From Streptomyces roseoviridis (GTDB lineage: Bacteria; Actinomycetota; Actinomycetes; Streptomycetales; Streptomycetaceae): a DNA stretch of 64,000 nt. This document shows positions 35,173 to 44,053 of the stretch, one piece after another (position 1 is the stretch's first letter; every line of letters begins with the position of its first letter). The notes beneath the pieces are model-generated. The model saw only the letters and a list, made by a program, of their open reading frames with translations. It ran no database searches and was not told where the DNA came from. The DNA lies in the NCBI RefSeq assembly GCF_039535235.1, contig NZ_BAAAWU010000001.1:5270001-5334000 (forward strand), given 5' to 3'. A program made the position numbers and the translations under genes.

Positions 35173-36069
35173 TCAGCGTCCGACGAACTGCGGACCCATC
35201 GGCGGCATGCGGAAGTCCGGGGCCGCGTGCGGATACCCGTACGCGGCAGCGGGGGCGGGAGCGGGTGCGCCCGACGGCTGCGGATAGCCGTACGCCGGTG
35301 CGGGGGCCGGTGCGGGGGCCGGTGCCGGGGGAGCGGTGGGCTGCGGGGGTACGGGCGGAGGCGGCGGCGGCGTCCCGGCCCCGGCCCCGGACGGGGTGTG
35401 CACCATGGTCGCGTCCGGGTCGTGCGCCGGACCGGGCGCCCGGGTCCCGGCCTGCGGCTGCCCCTGTCCCTGTTCCTCGGGGGAGGCGTCGGTCTCGGGG
35501 TCCGTGCCGGCGCCCTCCGCCGCGTCGTCCACCGACACGCCGAAGTCGGTGGCGAGCCCCACCAGACCGGTCGGGTAGCCCTGGCCGACCGCGCGGAACT
35601 TCCAGCCGTCCCCGCGCCGGTACAGCTCGCCGCAGATGATCGCCGTCTCCTCGCCGGTCTCCGCCGACACGTCGAACAGCGCGAGCGGCTCCCGGTCCGC
35701 GGGCCCCGCCGCCGCGTCGTAGATCAGGATCCGCAGGTCCATGACGCGCCGGAAGGTGTCACCGTCGGAGGAGGCGGCGATCACCACCTGGTCGACCGAG
35801 GCGTCGAGCCCGCCCAGATCGGCCTCCACCGTGTCCGTGAGCCCCTCGGCGTCCCGCTTCTTCGCCAGCCGGCGCACGAACCCCGAGGGGTGGCGCGGCT
35901 GGTTGTAGAACACGAAGTCCTCGTCGGACCGCACGCGCCCGTCCACGCCGAGCAGCAGGGCCGAGGCGTCCACGTCGGGCACCCCGGGTCCCGGAGTCCA
36001 GCGGAGCACGGCCCGTACGGCCGCGGTGTCGAGAGGGACGTTGGAGCCCTTCAGCATCGCGTGCGTCAT
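35173..36069 (-). CDS. TerD-family protein with Pro/Ala-rich C-terminal tail
   Basis: The protein has 298 aa from the ATG at 36069, which has AGGGAAG about 10 bases upstream; the ATG at 36078 lies almost on that site. Residues ~1-185 form a TerD domain (HAMLKGSNVPL, DVDASALLLG, ELYRRGDGWKFRAVGQGYPTGLVGLATDFGV). The last ~110 residues are low complexity, with Pro runs and two GYP-containing repeats, and are presumably disordered. Such tails occur in Streptomyces TerD variants and may mediate assembly. The gene is divergent from the lyase-PRTase-HAD operon. Confidence 0.9.
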   Translation of the reverse strand: MTHAMLKGSNVPLDTAAVRAVLRWTPGPGVPDVDASALLLGVDGRVRSDEDFVFYNQPRHPSGFVRRLAKKRDAEGLTDTVEADLGGLDASVDQVVIAASSDGDTFRRVMDLRILIYDAAAGPADREPLALFDVSAETGEETAIICGELYRRGDGWKFRAVGQGYPTGLVGLATDFGVSVDDAAEGAGTDPETDASPEEQGQGQPQAGTRAPGPAHDPDATMVHTPSGAGAGTPPPPPPVPPQPTAPPAPAPAPAPAPAYGYPQPSGAPAPAPAAAYGYPHAAPDFRMPPMGPQFVGR

Positions 36070-36232
36070 GCCCGTCATCTTCCCTGCCCGGTCGCCTCCC
36101 GGACAACGCGGGGGGCCGGATGCGGACGAGTTACCTGAACTTCACGTTCTCGGGGAACTACGGACACCCATACCTACGTACTATTACCGGCCACATGTCG
36201 TCAGAGCCTCAGGGGCCAGTCGGGGGAGATAC

Positions 36233-37435
36233 ATGCGTCATTTCGGGCACATCCCGGCCGCCACGCGGAGCGGGCTGTTCCACCGGGAGCCCGCCGAGTT
36301 CTCGGCCGGGTCCCCCGCGCGCACGCTCGCCGTGGCGCTGGGAGCCACGCTCTACAGCCCGGCCACCCGGCCCCGGCTCGCCGACGACGTGCGCAAACAG
36401 GCCGCGCGCGGCGTGGTCTCCATGGTGCTGTGCCTGGAGGACTCCATCAGCGACGCCGACGTGGAGGCGGGCGAGGACAACCTGGTCCGCCAGTTCGCCG
36501 ACCTCGCCGCGTCGGCCGAAGCGGGCGACGGGCCCGACGGCGGCGCGGCGGCGGGCGCGGACGTGCCCCTGCTGTTCGTCCGGGTCCGCGAGCCCCGCCA
36601 GATCACCGACCTCGTCTCCCGGCTCGGCGAGACGGTACGGCTGCTGTCCGGATTCGTACTGCCCAAGTTCACCGAGGCCCGCGGCCGCCCCTTCCTCGAA
36701 GCGCTCACCGCCGCCGAGCAGTCCTCGGGCCACCGGCTCTTCGCCATGCCCGTCCTGGAGTCCCCCGAGCTGCTCCACCTGGAGTCCCGGGCCGAGACCC
36801 TGGCCGGCATCGCCGCCCTCACCGACAAGTACCGCGAGCGGATCCTCGCCCTCCGCCTCGGTGTCACCGACTTCTGCTCCCACTACGGGCTGCGCCGCTC
36901 GCCCGACATGACCGCCTACGACGTCCAGATCGTCGCCCACGTCATCGGCGACGTCGTCAACGTCCTCGGCCGCTCCGACGGCACCGGCTTCACCATCACC
37001 GGCCCCGTCTGGGAGTACTTCCGCCCCGGCGAGCGCATGTTCAAGCCGCAGCTGCGCCGCAGCCCCTTCCTGGAGGGCCGCGCGGAGGACCTGCGCACCG
37101 CGCTCATCCAGCACGACCTCGACGGACTGCTGCGCGAGATCGAGCTCGACCGTGCCAACGGCCTGCTCGGCAAGACCTGCATCCACCCCACCCACGTGGT
37201 CCCGGTCCACGCCCTGTCCGTGGTCAGCCACGAGGAGTACAGCGACGCCCAGGACATCCTGCGGCCGGAACGCGGCGGTGGCGGGGTGCTCCGATCCGCC
37301 TACACGAACAAGATGAACGAAGTGAAGCCCCACCGCGCGTGGGCCGAACGGACCCTGCGGCGCGCCGAGGTCTTCGGCGTCGCCCGCGAGGACGTCGGCT
37401 TCGTGGAGCTGCTCACCGCCGGACTCGCCGGCTGA
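36233..37435 (+). CDS. HpcH/HpaI aldolase-citrate lyase family protein of the Ter module
   Basis: The protein has 400 aa, starting ATG with GGGGGAG 5 bases upstream. It is a TIM-barrel CitE-like carbon-carbon lyase. Metal and substrate blocks are visible: VVSMVLCLEDSISDADVE, the barrel strands LPKFTE and FAMPVLESPEL, the acidic ILALRLGVTDFCSHYGLRR, and GKTCIHPTHVVPVHA near the end. Comparative work on Ter systems describes a linked biosynthetic module of such a lyase, phosphoribosyltransferases and a HAD phosphatase that may make a nucleoside-like product. This gene is the first of exactly that set here. Confidence 0.88.
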   Translation: MRHFGHIPAATRSGLFHREPAEFSAGSPARTLAVALGATLYSPATRPRLADDVRKQAARGVVSMVLCLEDSISDADVEAGEDNLVRQFADLAASAEAGDGPDGGAAAGADVPLLFVRVREPRQITDLVSRLGETVRLLSGFVLPKFTEARGRPFLEALTAAEQSSGHRLFAMPVLESPELLHLESRAETLAGIAALTDKYRERILALRLGVTDFCSHYGLRRSPDMTAYDVQIVAHVIGDVVNVLGRSDGTGFTITGPVWEYFRPGERMFKPQLRRSPFLEGRAEDLRTALIQHDLDGLLREIELDRANGLLGKTCIHPTHVVPVHALSVVSHEEYSDAQDILRPERGGGGVLRSAYTNKMNEVKPHRAWAERTLRRAEVFGVAREDVGFVELLTAGLAG

Positions 37436-37473
37436 CCGCCGGACTCACCGGCAGACGAAGGGACAACGACGAC

Positions 37474-40314
37474 GTGGTGTGGACCGGAACCTGGGTCGCG
37501 GAGCGACTGGGCGTCGAACTGATCGGCGACGAGGAGCTACCGGGCCTGCTGGGCCTCGCACTGCGCCGCAACCCCAAGCGCGCCCACCTGCTGGTCTCCA
37601 ACGTGCTCGGCAAGCACGTGCCGCAGCGCCCCTCGGTGGTGCGGGACGCGGGCCACGGCCTGGGCGTACGGGTACGGGAGCTGCTCGGCGACGAGGAGGC
37701 CGCGCGGGCCGTCGTCCTCGGCTACGCGGAGACCGCGACCGGCCTCGGCCACAGCGTCGCCGACGGGCTGGCCCTCGCCCCCTACCTGCACTCCACCCGG
37801 CGGCCGGTCCCCGGTCTCGCCCCGGCCGGCGGCTTCGAGGAGTCCCACTCGCACGCCACCTCCCACCTGCTGCTCCCGGAGGACCCGAAGCTCCTCGCGG
37901 GCGACGGCCCGCTGGTGCTGGTCGACGACGAGTTCTCCACCGGGAACACGGTCCTCAACACCATCCGCGACCTGCACGGACGCCACCCGCGCGAGCGCTA
38001 CGTGGTGGTCGCCCTCGTCGACATGCGCGGCCCCGCCGACCGGGACCGGCTCACCGCCTTCGCCGCCGAGCTCGGCGCCCGCGTCGACCTGATCACACTG
38101 GCGTCCGGCACGGTGGGCCTCCCGCCCGGCGTCCTGGAGAAGGGCCAGGAACTGGTGGCCCGCCACGAGGCCGCGGGCGCGACCGACGGTCCCCCCGCGA
38201 CCGGGTCGTCCCCGGTGCTGCCCGAGGCGTCCCCGGTGCCGTCCGGGTCGTCCCCGATGCCGTCCGGGTCGTCCCCGGTGCTGCCCGTGCAGACCGGGCC
38301 GATCGTGCAGACCGGACCGACCGCGCTGCCCGCGCCGCGCGGGCCCCGCCGCGCCCCGGTCCGCGTGGACCTGGCCTGGCCGGCCGGAGTCCCCGACGGT
38401 GGCCGCCACGGCTTCACACCGGAACACCGCACCCGCCTCGAAGCGGCCCTCCCGGCCATGGCCGCCCGCATCCGCGAGGCGCTCGACACCGGCGGGTCCC
38501 CGTCCCGGCCGGCCGGCGAGGTGGCGCAAGGCGGCGACGCACCCCGCGTGCTCGTCCTCGGCTTCGAGGAGCTGATGTACGCGCCGCTGCGGCTCGCCGA
38601 AGAGCTGGAGCGGGCGGGCGCGGACGTCCGCTACTCCACCACCACCCGCTCGCCGGTCCTCGCCGTCGACGACCCCGGCTACGCCATACGGACCCGGCTC
38701 GTCTTCCCCGCGCACGACGCGCCCGCCGACGGACCCGGCGAGCGGTACGCGTACAACGTCGCCGGCGCCGGCTTCGACGCGGTCGTCGCCGTCGTCGACT
38801 CCGTCGCGGACACCCCGGAGCTCCACGCCCCGGACGGCCTGCTCGCCCGGCTCGCCGCGCACATACCGCACGTGCTCCTGGCCGTCGTCCCCTCGTACGT
38901 ACCGCCCCCCGCGCCCGCGGAAGCGCCCGACGCGGTTCGGACCGACGACACGGGCCGGATCGCCGACACGGTTCGGATCACCGACGCCCTTCAGGACGCC
39001 GACACCGTTCGGACGGCCGACGCCCTTCAGAACCCCGACGCCGTTCGGATCGCCGACGCCCTCCAGAATCCCGACGCCGTTCGGATCGCCGACGCTCTCC
39101 AGACGCCCGAAGCTCCCGACGCTCCCGAAGCTCCCGAAAGGAGCTCCATGCTGCCCGAGCCCCTCCGCGGCCCCGCCTTCTCCTCGTACGCGCCCGAGGA
39201 GGTCGGCTGGCTGCTCCAGGACCTCTCGGACGTGGAGCTCGAGGCCCCGACCGAGGAGCGCGAAGAGGCCATCCAGAGCGGCGGCGCGCACTACGCCGAG
39301 TCGCTGCCGGTCGAGTACCAGCCCAGCGAGCGCTACCAGGAGCTGTTCCACAGCGCCCTGGAGGAATCCGCCGCCCGTATCGCCCGTGCCGTCGGCACCG
39401 TCACCGAGACGGTCCTGGCGGAGCGGAGCGCCCGGCGGCCCGGCCGGAGCCCCGTCCTCGTCTCCCTCGCCCGGGCCGGCACGCCCGTCGGCGTGCTGAT
39501 GCGCCGCTGGGCGGGGCACCGGCACGGCCTGGAACTCCCGCACTACGCCGTCTCCATCGTGCGCGGCCGCGGGATCGACGCCAACGCGCTGCGCTGGCTC
39601 GCCGCCCACCACGACCCGGCCGACGTGGTCTTCGTCGACGGCTGGACCGGCAAGGGCGCCATCACCCGCGAACTGGCCGCCGCGCTCGCGGAGTCCGGCG
39701 AGTTCCGGGACTTCGACCCGGAGGTCGTGGTCCTCGCCGACCCCGGCTCCTGCGTGCGCACCTACGGCACCCGCGAGGACTTCCTCATCCCCTCCGCCTG
39801 CCTCAACTCCACCGTCTCCGGCTTGATCTCGCGCACCGTCCTGCGCTCCGACCTGGTCGGCCCGCACGACTTCCACGGTGCCAAGTTCTACCGGGAACTC
39901 GCCGGCTCCGACGTCTCCGGCGCGTTCCTCGACGCCGTCACCGCCCGCTTCGACGAGGTCGCCGACACCGTCGACGCCGACGTCAAGGAGCTCCTCGGCG
40001 CCGACCGTACGCCCACCTGGGAGGGCTGGGCCGCGGTCGAGCGGATCAGCGAGGAGTACGGCATCCACGACGTCAACCTGGTCAAGCCGGGCGTCGGCGA
40101 GACCACCCGGGTCCTGCTCCGCCGCGTCCCCTGGAAGATCCTCGCCCAGCGGAGCGCCGGCGCCGACCTGGCCCACGTACGGCTGCTCGCCGAGCAGCGC
40201 GGCGTACCGGTCGAGGAGGTCGACGAACTGCCGTACAGCTGCGTCGGCCTGATCCACCCCCAGTACACCAGGGGTGCGACAGGTGCCGACGGCAAGGCGG
40301 TGGTGTCCCGATGA
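37474..40314 (+). CDS. Phosphoribosyltransferase-TRSP-StiP protein of the Ter module, in-frame fusion
   Basis: One open frame of 946 aa from the GTG at 37474 (AAGGGA upstream). Residues ~1-230 form a phosphoribosyltransferase with the PRPP loop VLVDDEFSTGNT. Residues ~300-480 are a TRSP domain containing the name-giving TTTRSP. Residues ~498-545 are four 12-residue repeats. From residue 559 there is a StiP-like/PRTase_1 domain (LVSLARAGTPVGVLMRRW, FVDGWTGKGAITREL) with a C-terminal RNA-binding-like end. In related clusters the two halves are usually separate genes as far as I recall. Here ATG 39148 keeps its own AAAGGAG, so a separate ~388-aa product is possible too. Confidence 0.85.
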   Translation: MVWTGTWVAERLGVELIGDEELPGLLGLALRRNPKRAHLLVSNVLGKHVPQRPSVVRDAGHGLGVRVRELLGDEEAARAVVLGYAETATGLGHSVADGLALAPYLHSTRRPVPGLAPAGGFEESHSHATSHLLLPEDPKLLAGDGPLVLVDDEFSTGNTVLNTIRDLHGRHPRERYVVVALVDMRGPADRDRLTAFAAELGARVDLITLASGTVGLPPGVLEKGQELVARHEAAGATDGPPATGSSPVLPEASPVPSGSSPMPSGSSPVLPVQTGPIVQTGPTALPAPRGPRRAPVRVDLAWPAGVPDGGRHGFTPEHRTRLEAALPAMAARIREALDTGGSPSRPAGEVAQGGDAPRVLVLGFEELMYAPLRLAEELERAGADVRYSTTTRSPVLAVDDPGYAIRTRLVFPAHDAPADGPGERYAYNVAGAGFDAVVAVVDSVADTPELHAPDGLLARLAAHIPHVLLAVVPSYVPPPAPAEAPDAVRTDDTGRIADTVRITDALQDADTVRTADALQNPDAVRIADALQNPDAVRIADALQTPEAPDAPEAPERSSMLPEPLRGPAFSSYAPEEVGWLLQDLSDVELEAPTEEREEAIQSGGAHYAESLPVEYQPSERYQELFHSALEESAARIARAVGTVTETVLAERSARRPGRSPVLVSLARAGTPVGVLMRRWAGHRHGLELPHYAVSIVRGRGIDANALRWLAAHHDPADVVFVDGWTGKGAITRELAAALAESGEFRDFDPEVVVLADPGSCVRTYGTREDFLIPSACLNSTVSGLISRTVLRSDLVGPHDFHGAKFYRELAGSDVSGAFLDAVTARFDEVADTVDADVKELLGADRTPTWEGWAAVERISEEYGIHDVNLVKPGVGETTRVLLRRVPWKILAQRSAGADLAHVRLLAEQRGVPVEEVDELPYSCVGLIHPQYTRGATGADGKAVVSR
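38965..39108 (+). repeat. Four 36-bp coding repeats in the fusion linker
   Basis: Units at 38965, 39001, 39037 and 39073 encode 12 residues each, near DAVRIADALQNP. The last two are nearly identical at DNA level, pointing to recent expansion. They sit just upstream of the internal Shine-Dalgarno site and ATG at 39148. Confidence 0.9.
39137..39150 (+). promoter_or_regulatory. Internal ribosome-binding site and start codon
   Basis: AAAGGAG (39137-39143) lies 4 nt before an in-frame ATG (39148-39150) at the exact beginning of the StiP-like domain. No stop codon separates it from the upstream domain. Confidence 0.75.
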
Positions 40315-41414
40315 GTTCCGCACCCGTCACCCCCGCTCCCTCCGCGGCCGCCACTCCTGCCGCCGGGTCCGTGCCCGCCGCCTCCGGGCCCGTCCTCGTC
40401 GCGAGCGACCTCGACCGCACCCTCATCTACTCGACCGCCGCGCTCGCCCTCGGCATGCCCGACGCCCAGGCACCCCGGCTGCTCTGCGTCGAGGTGCACG
40501 AGTCCAAGCCGCTCTCCTACATGACGGAGGAGGCCGCCGACCAACTGCGGGCGCTCACCGAGGAGACCGTCTTCGTCCCGACGACCACCCGGACCCGCAA
40601 GCAGTACCAGCGGATCAGCCTCCCCGGCGGCGAGGGCGAGCGGGGTGCGGACGGCGGTCGACACGGCGTCCCGCCCACGCACGTGTCCCCGCACACGTCC
40701 CCGCACACGTCCCGGGACACGCACACGCCCACATACGCGATCTGCGCCAACGGCGGGCACCTGCTGGTCGACGGCGTCACCGACCACGACTGGCACGCCG
40801 ACGTGCTCCGCCGGATCGCCGACGCCTGCGCCCCGCTCTCCGAGATCCGCGCCTACTTCACCGCCACCACCGACCTGTCGTGGGTGCGCAAGCACCGGGT
40901 CGCCGAGGACCTGTTCGCCTATCTCGTGGTCGAGCGGGAACGGCTGCCGGAGGAGTGGCTCGCACGGTTCACCGAGTGGGCCGGCGAGCGCGGCTGGACG
41001 GTCTCGCTGCAGGGCCGCAAGGTGTACGCGGTGCCGAAGCCGCTCACCAAGAGCGCCGCCGTCCGCGAGGTCGCCCGCCGCACCGGCGCCGCCCTCACCC
41101 TGGCCGCCGGCGACTCGCTCCTCGACGCCGACCTGCTGCTCGCCGCCGACCGAGCCTGGCGCCCCGGCCACGGCGAACTCGCCGACGCCGACTGGACCGC
41201 GCCGCACGTGGAGGCGCTGGCCGAGCGGGGCGTGGCGGCGGGCGAGGAGATCCTGCGCCGCTTCCGGGCGACCGCGAGGGAGCACGGCTCGCCGCGCCAG
41301 CTCTCCGCCGAACCGGCCCTGCCGCCGCCCGGTCTCCCCGCGGCCGTCCTGCCGTCCCCGGCCCTGCCTACGACCGGCCGGCCCGCGCCCGGCGTGCTCC
41401 CCGACCCGGCCTGA
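40311..41414 (+). CDS. HAD-superfamily phosphatase of the Ter module
   Basis: The protein has 367 aa; its ATG overlaps the preceding stop (ATGA). After an Ala/Pro-rich leader, HAD motif I appears as VASDLDRTLIYS (nucleophile Asp), a lysine-containing LTKSAAVREVA block lies later, and motif IV-like acidic residues are in TLAAGDSLLDADLLLAAD. A His/Thr/Pro repeat (PHTSPHTSRDTHTP) is inserted around residues 125-145. It presumably removes phosphate from the product of the phosphoribosyltransferases. The C-terminal Pro-rich tail overlaps the convergent DedA gene by 47 bp. Confidence 0.88.
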   Translation: MSSAPVTPAPSAAATPAAGSVPAASGPVLVASDLDRTLIYSTAALALGMPDAQAPRLLCVEVHESKPLSYMTEEAADQLRALTEETVFVPTTTRTRKQYQRISLPGGEGERGADGGRHGVPPTHVSPHTSPHTSRDTHTPTYAICANGGHLLVDGVTDHDWHADVLRRIADACAPLSEIRAYFTATTDLSWVRKHRVAEDLFAYLVVERERLPEEWLARFTEWAGERGWTVSLQGRKVYAVPKPLTKSAAVREVARRTGAALTLAAGDSLLDADLLLAADRAWRPGHGELADADWTAPHVEALAERGVAAGEEILRRFRATAREHGSPRQLSAEPALPPPGLPAAVLPSPALPTTGRPAPGVLPDPA

Positions 41415-42003
41415 GCGCCCGTACGACCCGCAGCGCGACGAAGCACACCGCCGCGGCCGCCGCCGTGACGAGCACCGCCTTCGAGTAGACCGAGACGTAG
41501 TCGGTGACCTGCTCCCAGTTCTCGCCGAGCACGTACCCGGCGAGGACGAAGGCGGTGTTCCACAGCGCGCTGCCGAGGGCCGTGAGGGCCAGGAAGACCG
41601 GCAGCGGCATCCGTTCGACCCCGGCCGGCACCGAGATCAGACTGCGGAAGATCGGCACCATCCGGCCGAACAGCACGGCCTTCGTGCCGTGCCGGGCGAA
41701 CCACGCCTCCGTCCGTTCGATGTCCGCGACCTTCACCAGCGGCAGCCGGGCCGCGATCGCGATCACCCGCTCCCGCCCGAACAGCGCGCCCACGCCGTAC
41801 AGCGCGAGCGCGCCGACCACTGAGCCGGCCGTGGTCCACAGCAGCGCGGAGAGCAGGCCCATCCGCCCGGTGGAGGCGGCGAAGCCGGCGAGCGGCAGGA
41901 TCACCTCGCTGGGGATGGGCGGGAAGAGGTTCTCCAGGGCCACGGCGAGGCCCGCACCGGGCGCGCCGAGGGTGTCCATCAGGCTGTTGATCCAGGTTTC
42001 CAT
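41368..42003 (-). CDS. DedA-family membrane protein
   Basis: The protein has 211 aa from the ATG at 42003. It has the VTT/DedA pattern: ENLFPPIPSEVILPLAGF near the N-terminus with the re-entrant Pro-rich loop, and FGRMVPIFRSLISVPAGVERMP in the middle with conserved Arg and Gly. Four to five hydrophobic helices are visible. DedA proteins move polyprenyl-phosphate or phospholipid carriers across the membrane and support envelope homeostasis. Its 3' end overlaps the HAD gene; its start is divergent from the repeat-rich kinase gene 110 bp away. Confidence 0.93.
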   Translation of the reverse strand: METWINSLMDTLGAPGAGLAVALENLFPPIPSEVILPLAGFAASTGRMGLLSALLWTTAGSVVGALALYGVGALFGRERVIAIAARLPLVKVADIERTEAWFARHGTKAVLFGRMVPIFRSLISVPAGVERMPLPVFLALTALGSALWNTAFVLAGYVLGENWEQVTDYVSVYSKAVLVTAAAAAVCFVALRVVRALRPGRGARRARAGRS

Positions 42004-42112
42004 GCCTTCGACGCTAGGGATCAGGGCGTCGGGGTGGACTGCTGCCGGCCGCAGGGATCGGTGTGGTTTTCCGCAGGGTGCGCGGGCCCGGGGCCCGCTA
42101 GCGTGGACGATC

Positions 42113-44053
42113 ATGAGAGATCTCCGGGGCGACCACGGCCGACAGGACCCGGCAACCGGGCCGCCGACAGGAGCGGCGAACGGGAAGGCGAGCGGGAAGG
42201 CGAGCGGGAGCGGGGCGGCACGGGGCTTGCGGGGGCCGGGCGTTGGGGTTCCGGGCGTTGAGGTTCCGGGCGTTGAGGTTCCGGGCGCTGGGGGTCCGGG
42301 TGTTGGGGGTCCGGGTGTTGAGGTTACGGGCGCTGGGGGCTCGGGTGTTGAGGTTCCGGGCCCGGGGGTCCCGGGGCCGGGGGTGCCGGCCCAGGGGCGG
42401 GAGCCGGTTATGGGGACGGCCACGGCCACGGGCACGGGCACGGACGGGTCCGGGGCGGCTGAGCCGGGTACGGCCACGGGGACGCCGCAGGTCGGGGCCG
42501 CCGGGCGGCGTACGGCCCCGGGTACGCAGCAGGTCGGGGCCGTCGGGCGGCGTACGGCCCCGGGTACGCCTCCGGCCGGGGCCGCCGGTCCAGGCGCCGC
42601 CACCGCTGCGGCCACCGCCGCGCCTCAGGGCCGCGGGTCACGTACGGGCACCGCCCCTGGGCGGCGTACGGCCACGGGCCCCGTCGCCGGCGCGCCCTCG
42701 GCCGGGGCCGCTGGTCCAGGCACCGCCACTGCTGCGGCCACCGCCTCGCCCCAGGGCCGTGGGTCACGTACAGGCACCGCCCCGGGGCGGCGTACGGCCA
42801 CGGGCCCCGTTGTCGGCGCGCCCTCGGCCGGGGCCGCTGGTCCAGGCACCGCCACTGCTGCGGCCACCGCCTCGCCCCAGGGCCCTGGGTCACGTACGGG
42901 CACCACCCCCGGGCCCCGCTCGGCTGCCGCGCTCCTGATCGGCGTCGCCGGGAAGGGCCTGCGCACGGCGGCCGGTCTCGGGCTCGGTGCCGCCGCCGTG
43001 CTCCTGGAAGCGGTGGCGGCGCTCGCCGTGCTCCCGCTCGCGGCACGGCCGCGCGGCCGGCGGTCGGTGACGGCGGCAGCCGGGCGCATGGTGCGGCTGG
43101 AACGATGGCGGCTCGACCGGTTCCTGGGCGTCCGCGTCCCGCCGTACGGGCGGGCGCGCACGGTCCCGTACCTCCTCGCGCGCTGGCCGATCGGGCTCCT
43201 CGGCGGGATCGTCCTCGGCTGCGCGGCGATCGGCCTGGCCTACCTCGGCTTCGCGCTGGTCGGCTGGCTCTTCGTCGACCTGCGGCAGCCGGCGATGGTC
43301 GCCCTGGCCGGCCTCGGCGGGCTGCTCCTCTTCTTCCTCGCCGGCCAGGGCATCGGCCAGGTGGCCCGCATGGAGGGCGAGCTGGCGCTGCGGATGCTCG
43401 GGCCCAGCCAGGCCGACGCGCTGGAGGCCAGGATCGCCGAACTCGCCGCGAGCCGCGCCGAGATCATGGACGTCGTCCACGAGGAACGCCGCCGCATCGA
43501 GCGCGATCTCCACGACGGCGTGCAGCAGCGGCTCGTCGCCCTCGGCATGCTCATCGGCCGCGCCCGCCGCAGCCAGGACCCCGGGCGCGCCGCCGAACTG
43601 CTGCTCCAGGCCCACGAGGAGAGCCACCGCGCCCTGGCCGAACTCCGCGAGGTGGCCTGGCGGGTGCACCCCGCGATCCTCGACCAGGCGGGCCTGCGCG
43701 GCGCCCTGGAGGCGGTCGCCGAGCGCGGCCCGCTGCCGGTGCGGCTGGACTACGCCGTCGCCCGCTCCGGGGAGCTGCCGAAGGCAGTGGAGACGGCCGC
43801 GTACTTCGTCGTGTCCGAGGCCGTGACGAACGTGGTCAAGCATGCCGGCGCGACCGGAGTGGACGTACGAGTGAGCTGGGAGGACGGGGAGTTGGACGTA
43901 CGGGTGCGGGACGACGGCGGCGGTGGCGCGGATCCCGGAGGCAGCGGTCTGGCCGGCCTGGCGAGCCGGGTCGCCGCGCTCGACGGGCGGCTCGTGGTGG
44001 ACAGTCCGGCGGGCGGACCGACGGAGATCCGGGCGGTGCTGCCGTGCGCGTGA
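42113..44053 (+). CDS. Histidine kinase (HisKA_3) with long repeat-built N-terminus
   Basis: The protein has 646 aa from the ATG at 42113, just after a TAGCGT box (42099-42104) that suggests a leaderless transcript. Residues ~1-270 are low complexity, made of VPGVE-like pentapeptides and nearly three 42-residue repeats. Two to three TM helices follow (about residues 275-310 and 365-420). The kinase core then has the H-box RRRIERDLHDGVQQRL, the N-box SEAVTNVVKHA and the GSGLAGLASRVAAL G-box. The core is a normal NarL-partner kinase; the front part may be mostly non-functional expansion, or the start may really be further downstream. Confidence 0.85.
   Translation: MRDLRGDHGRQDPATGPPTGAANGKASGKASGSGAARGLRGPGVGVPGVEVPGVEVPGAGGPGVGGPGVEVTGAGGSGVEVPGPGVPGPGVPAQGREPVMGTATATGTGTDGSGAAEPGTATGTPQVGAAGRRTAPGTQQVGAVGRRTAPGTPPAGAAGPGAATAAATAAPQGRGSRTGTAPGRRTATGPVAGAPSAGAAGPGTATAAATASPQGRGSRTGTAPGRRTATGPVVGAPSAGAAGPGTATAAATASPQGPGSRTGTTPGPRSAAALLIGVAGKGLRTAAGLGLGAAAVLLEAVAALAVLPLAARPRGRRSVTAAAGRMVRLERWRLDRFLGVRVPPYGRARTVPYLLARWPIGLLGGIVLGCAAIGLAYLGFALVGWLFVDLRQPAMVALAGLGGLLLFFLAGQGIGQVARMEGELALRMLGPSQADALEARIAELAASRAEIMDVVHEERRRIERDLHDGVQQRLVALGMLIGRARRSQDPGRAAELLLQAHEESHRALAELREVAWRVHPAILDQAGLRGALEAVAERGPLPVRLDYAVARSGELPKAVETAAYFVVSEAVTNVVKHAGATGVDVRVSWEDGELDVRVRDDGGGGADPGGSGLAGLASRVAALDGRLVVDSPAGGPTEIRAVLPCA
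42236..42373 (+). repeat. 15-bp tandem repeats in kinase 5' region
   Basis: About nine imperfect copies of a unit near GTTCCGGGCGTTGAG, encoding VPGVE-type pentapeptides. Confidence 0.85.
42587..42917 (+). repeat. 126-bp tandem repeats in kinase 5' region
   Basis: Units begin at 42587, 42713 and 42839, the last one incomplete. Units 2 and 3 are nearly identical. Each encodes 42 Ala/Thr/Gly/Pro-rich residues. Confidence 0.9.
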
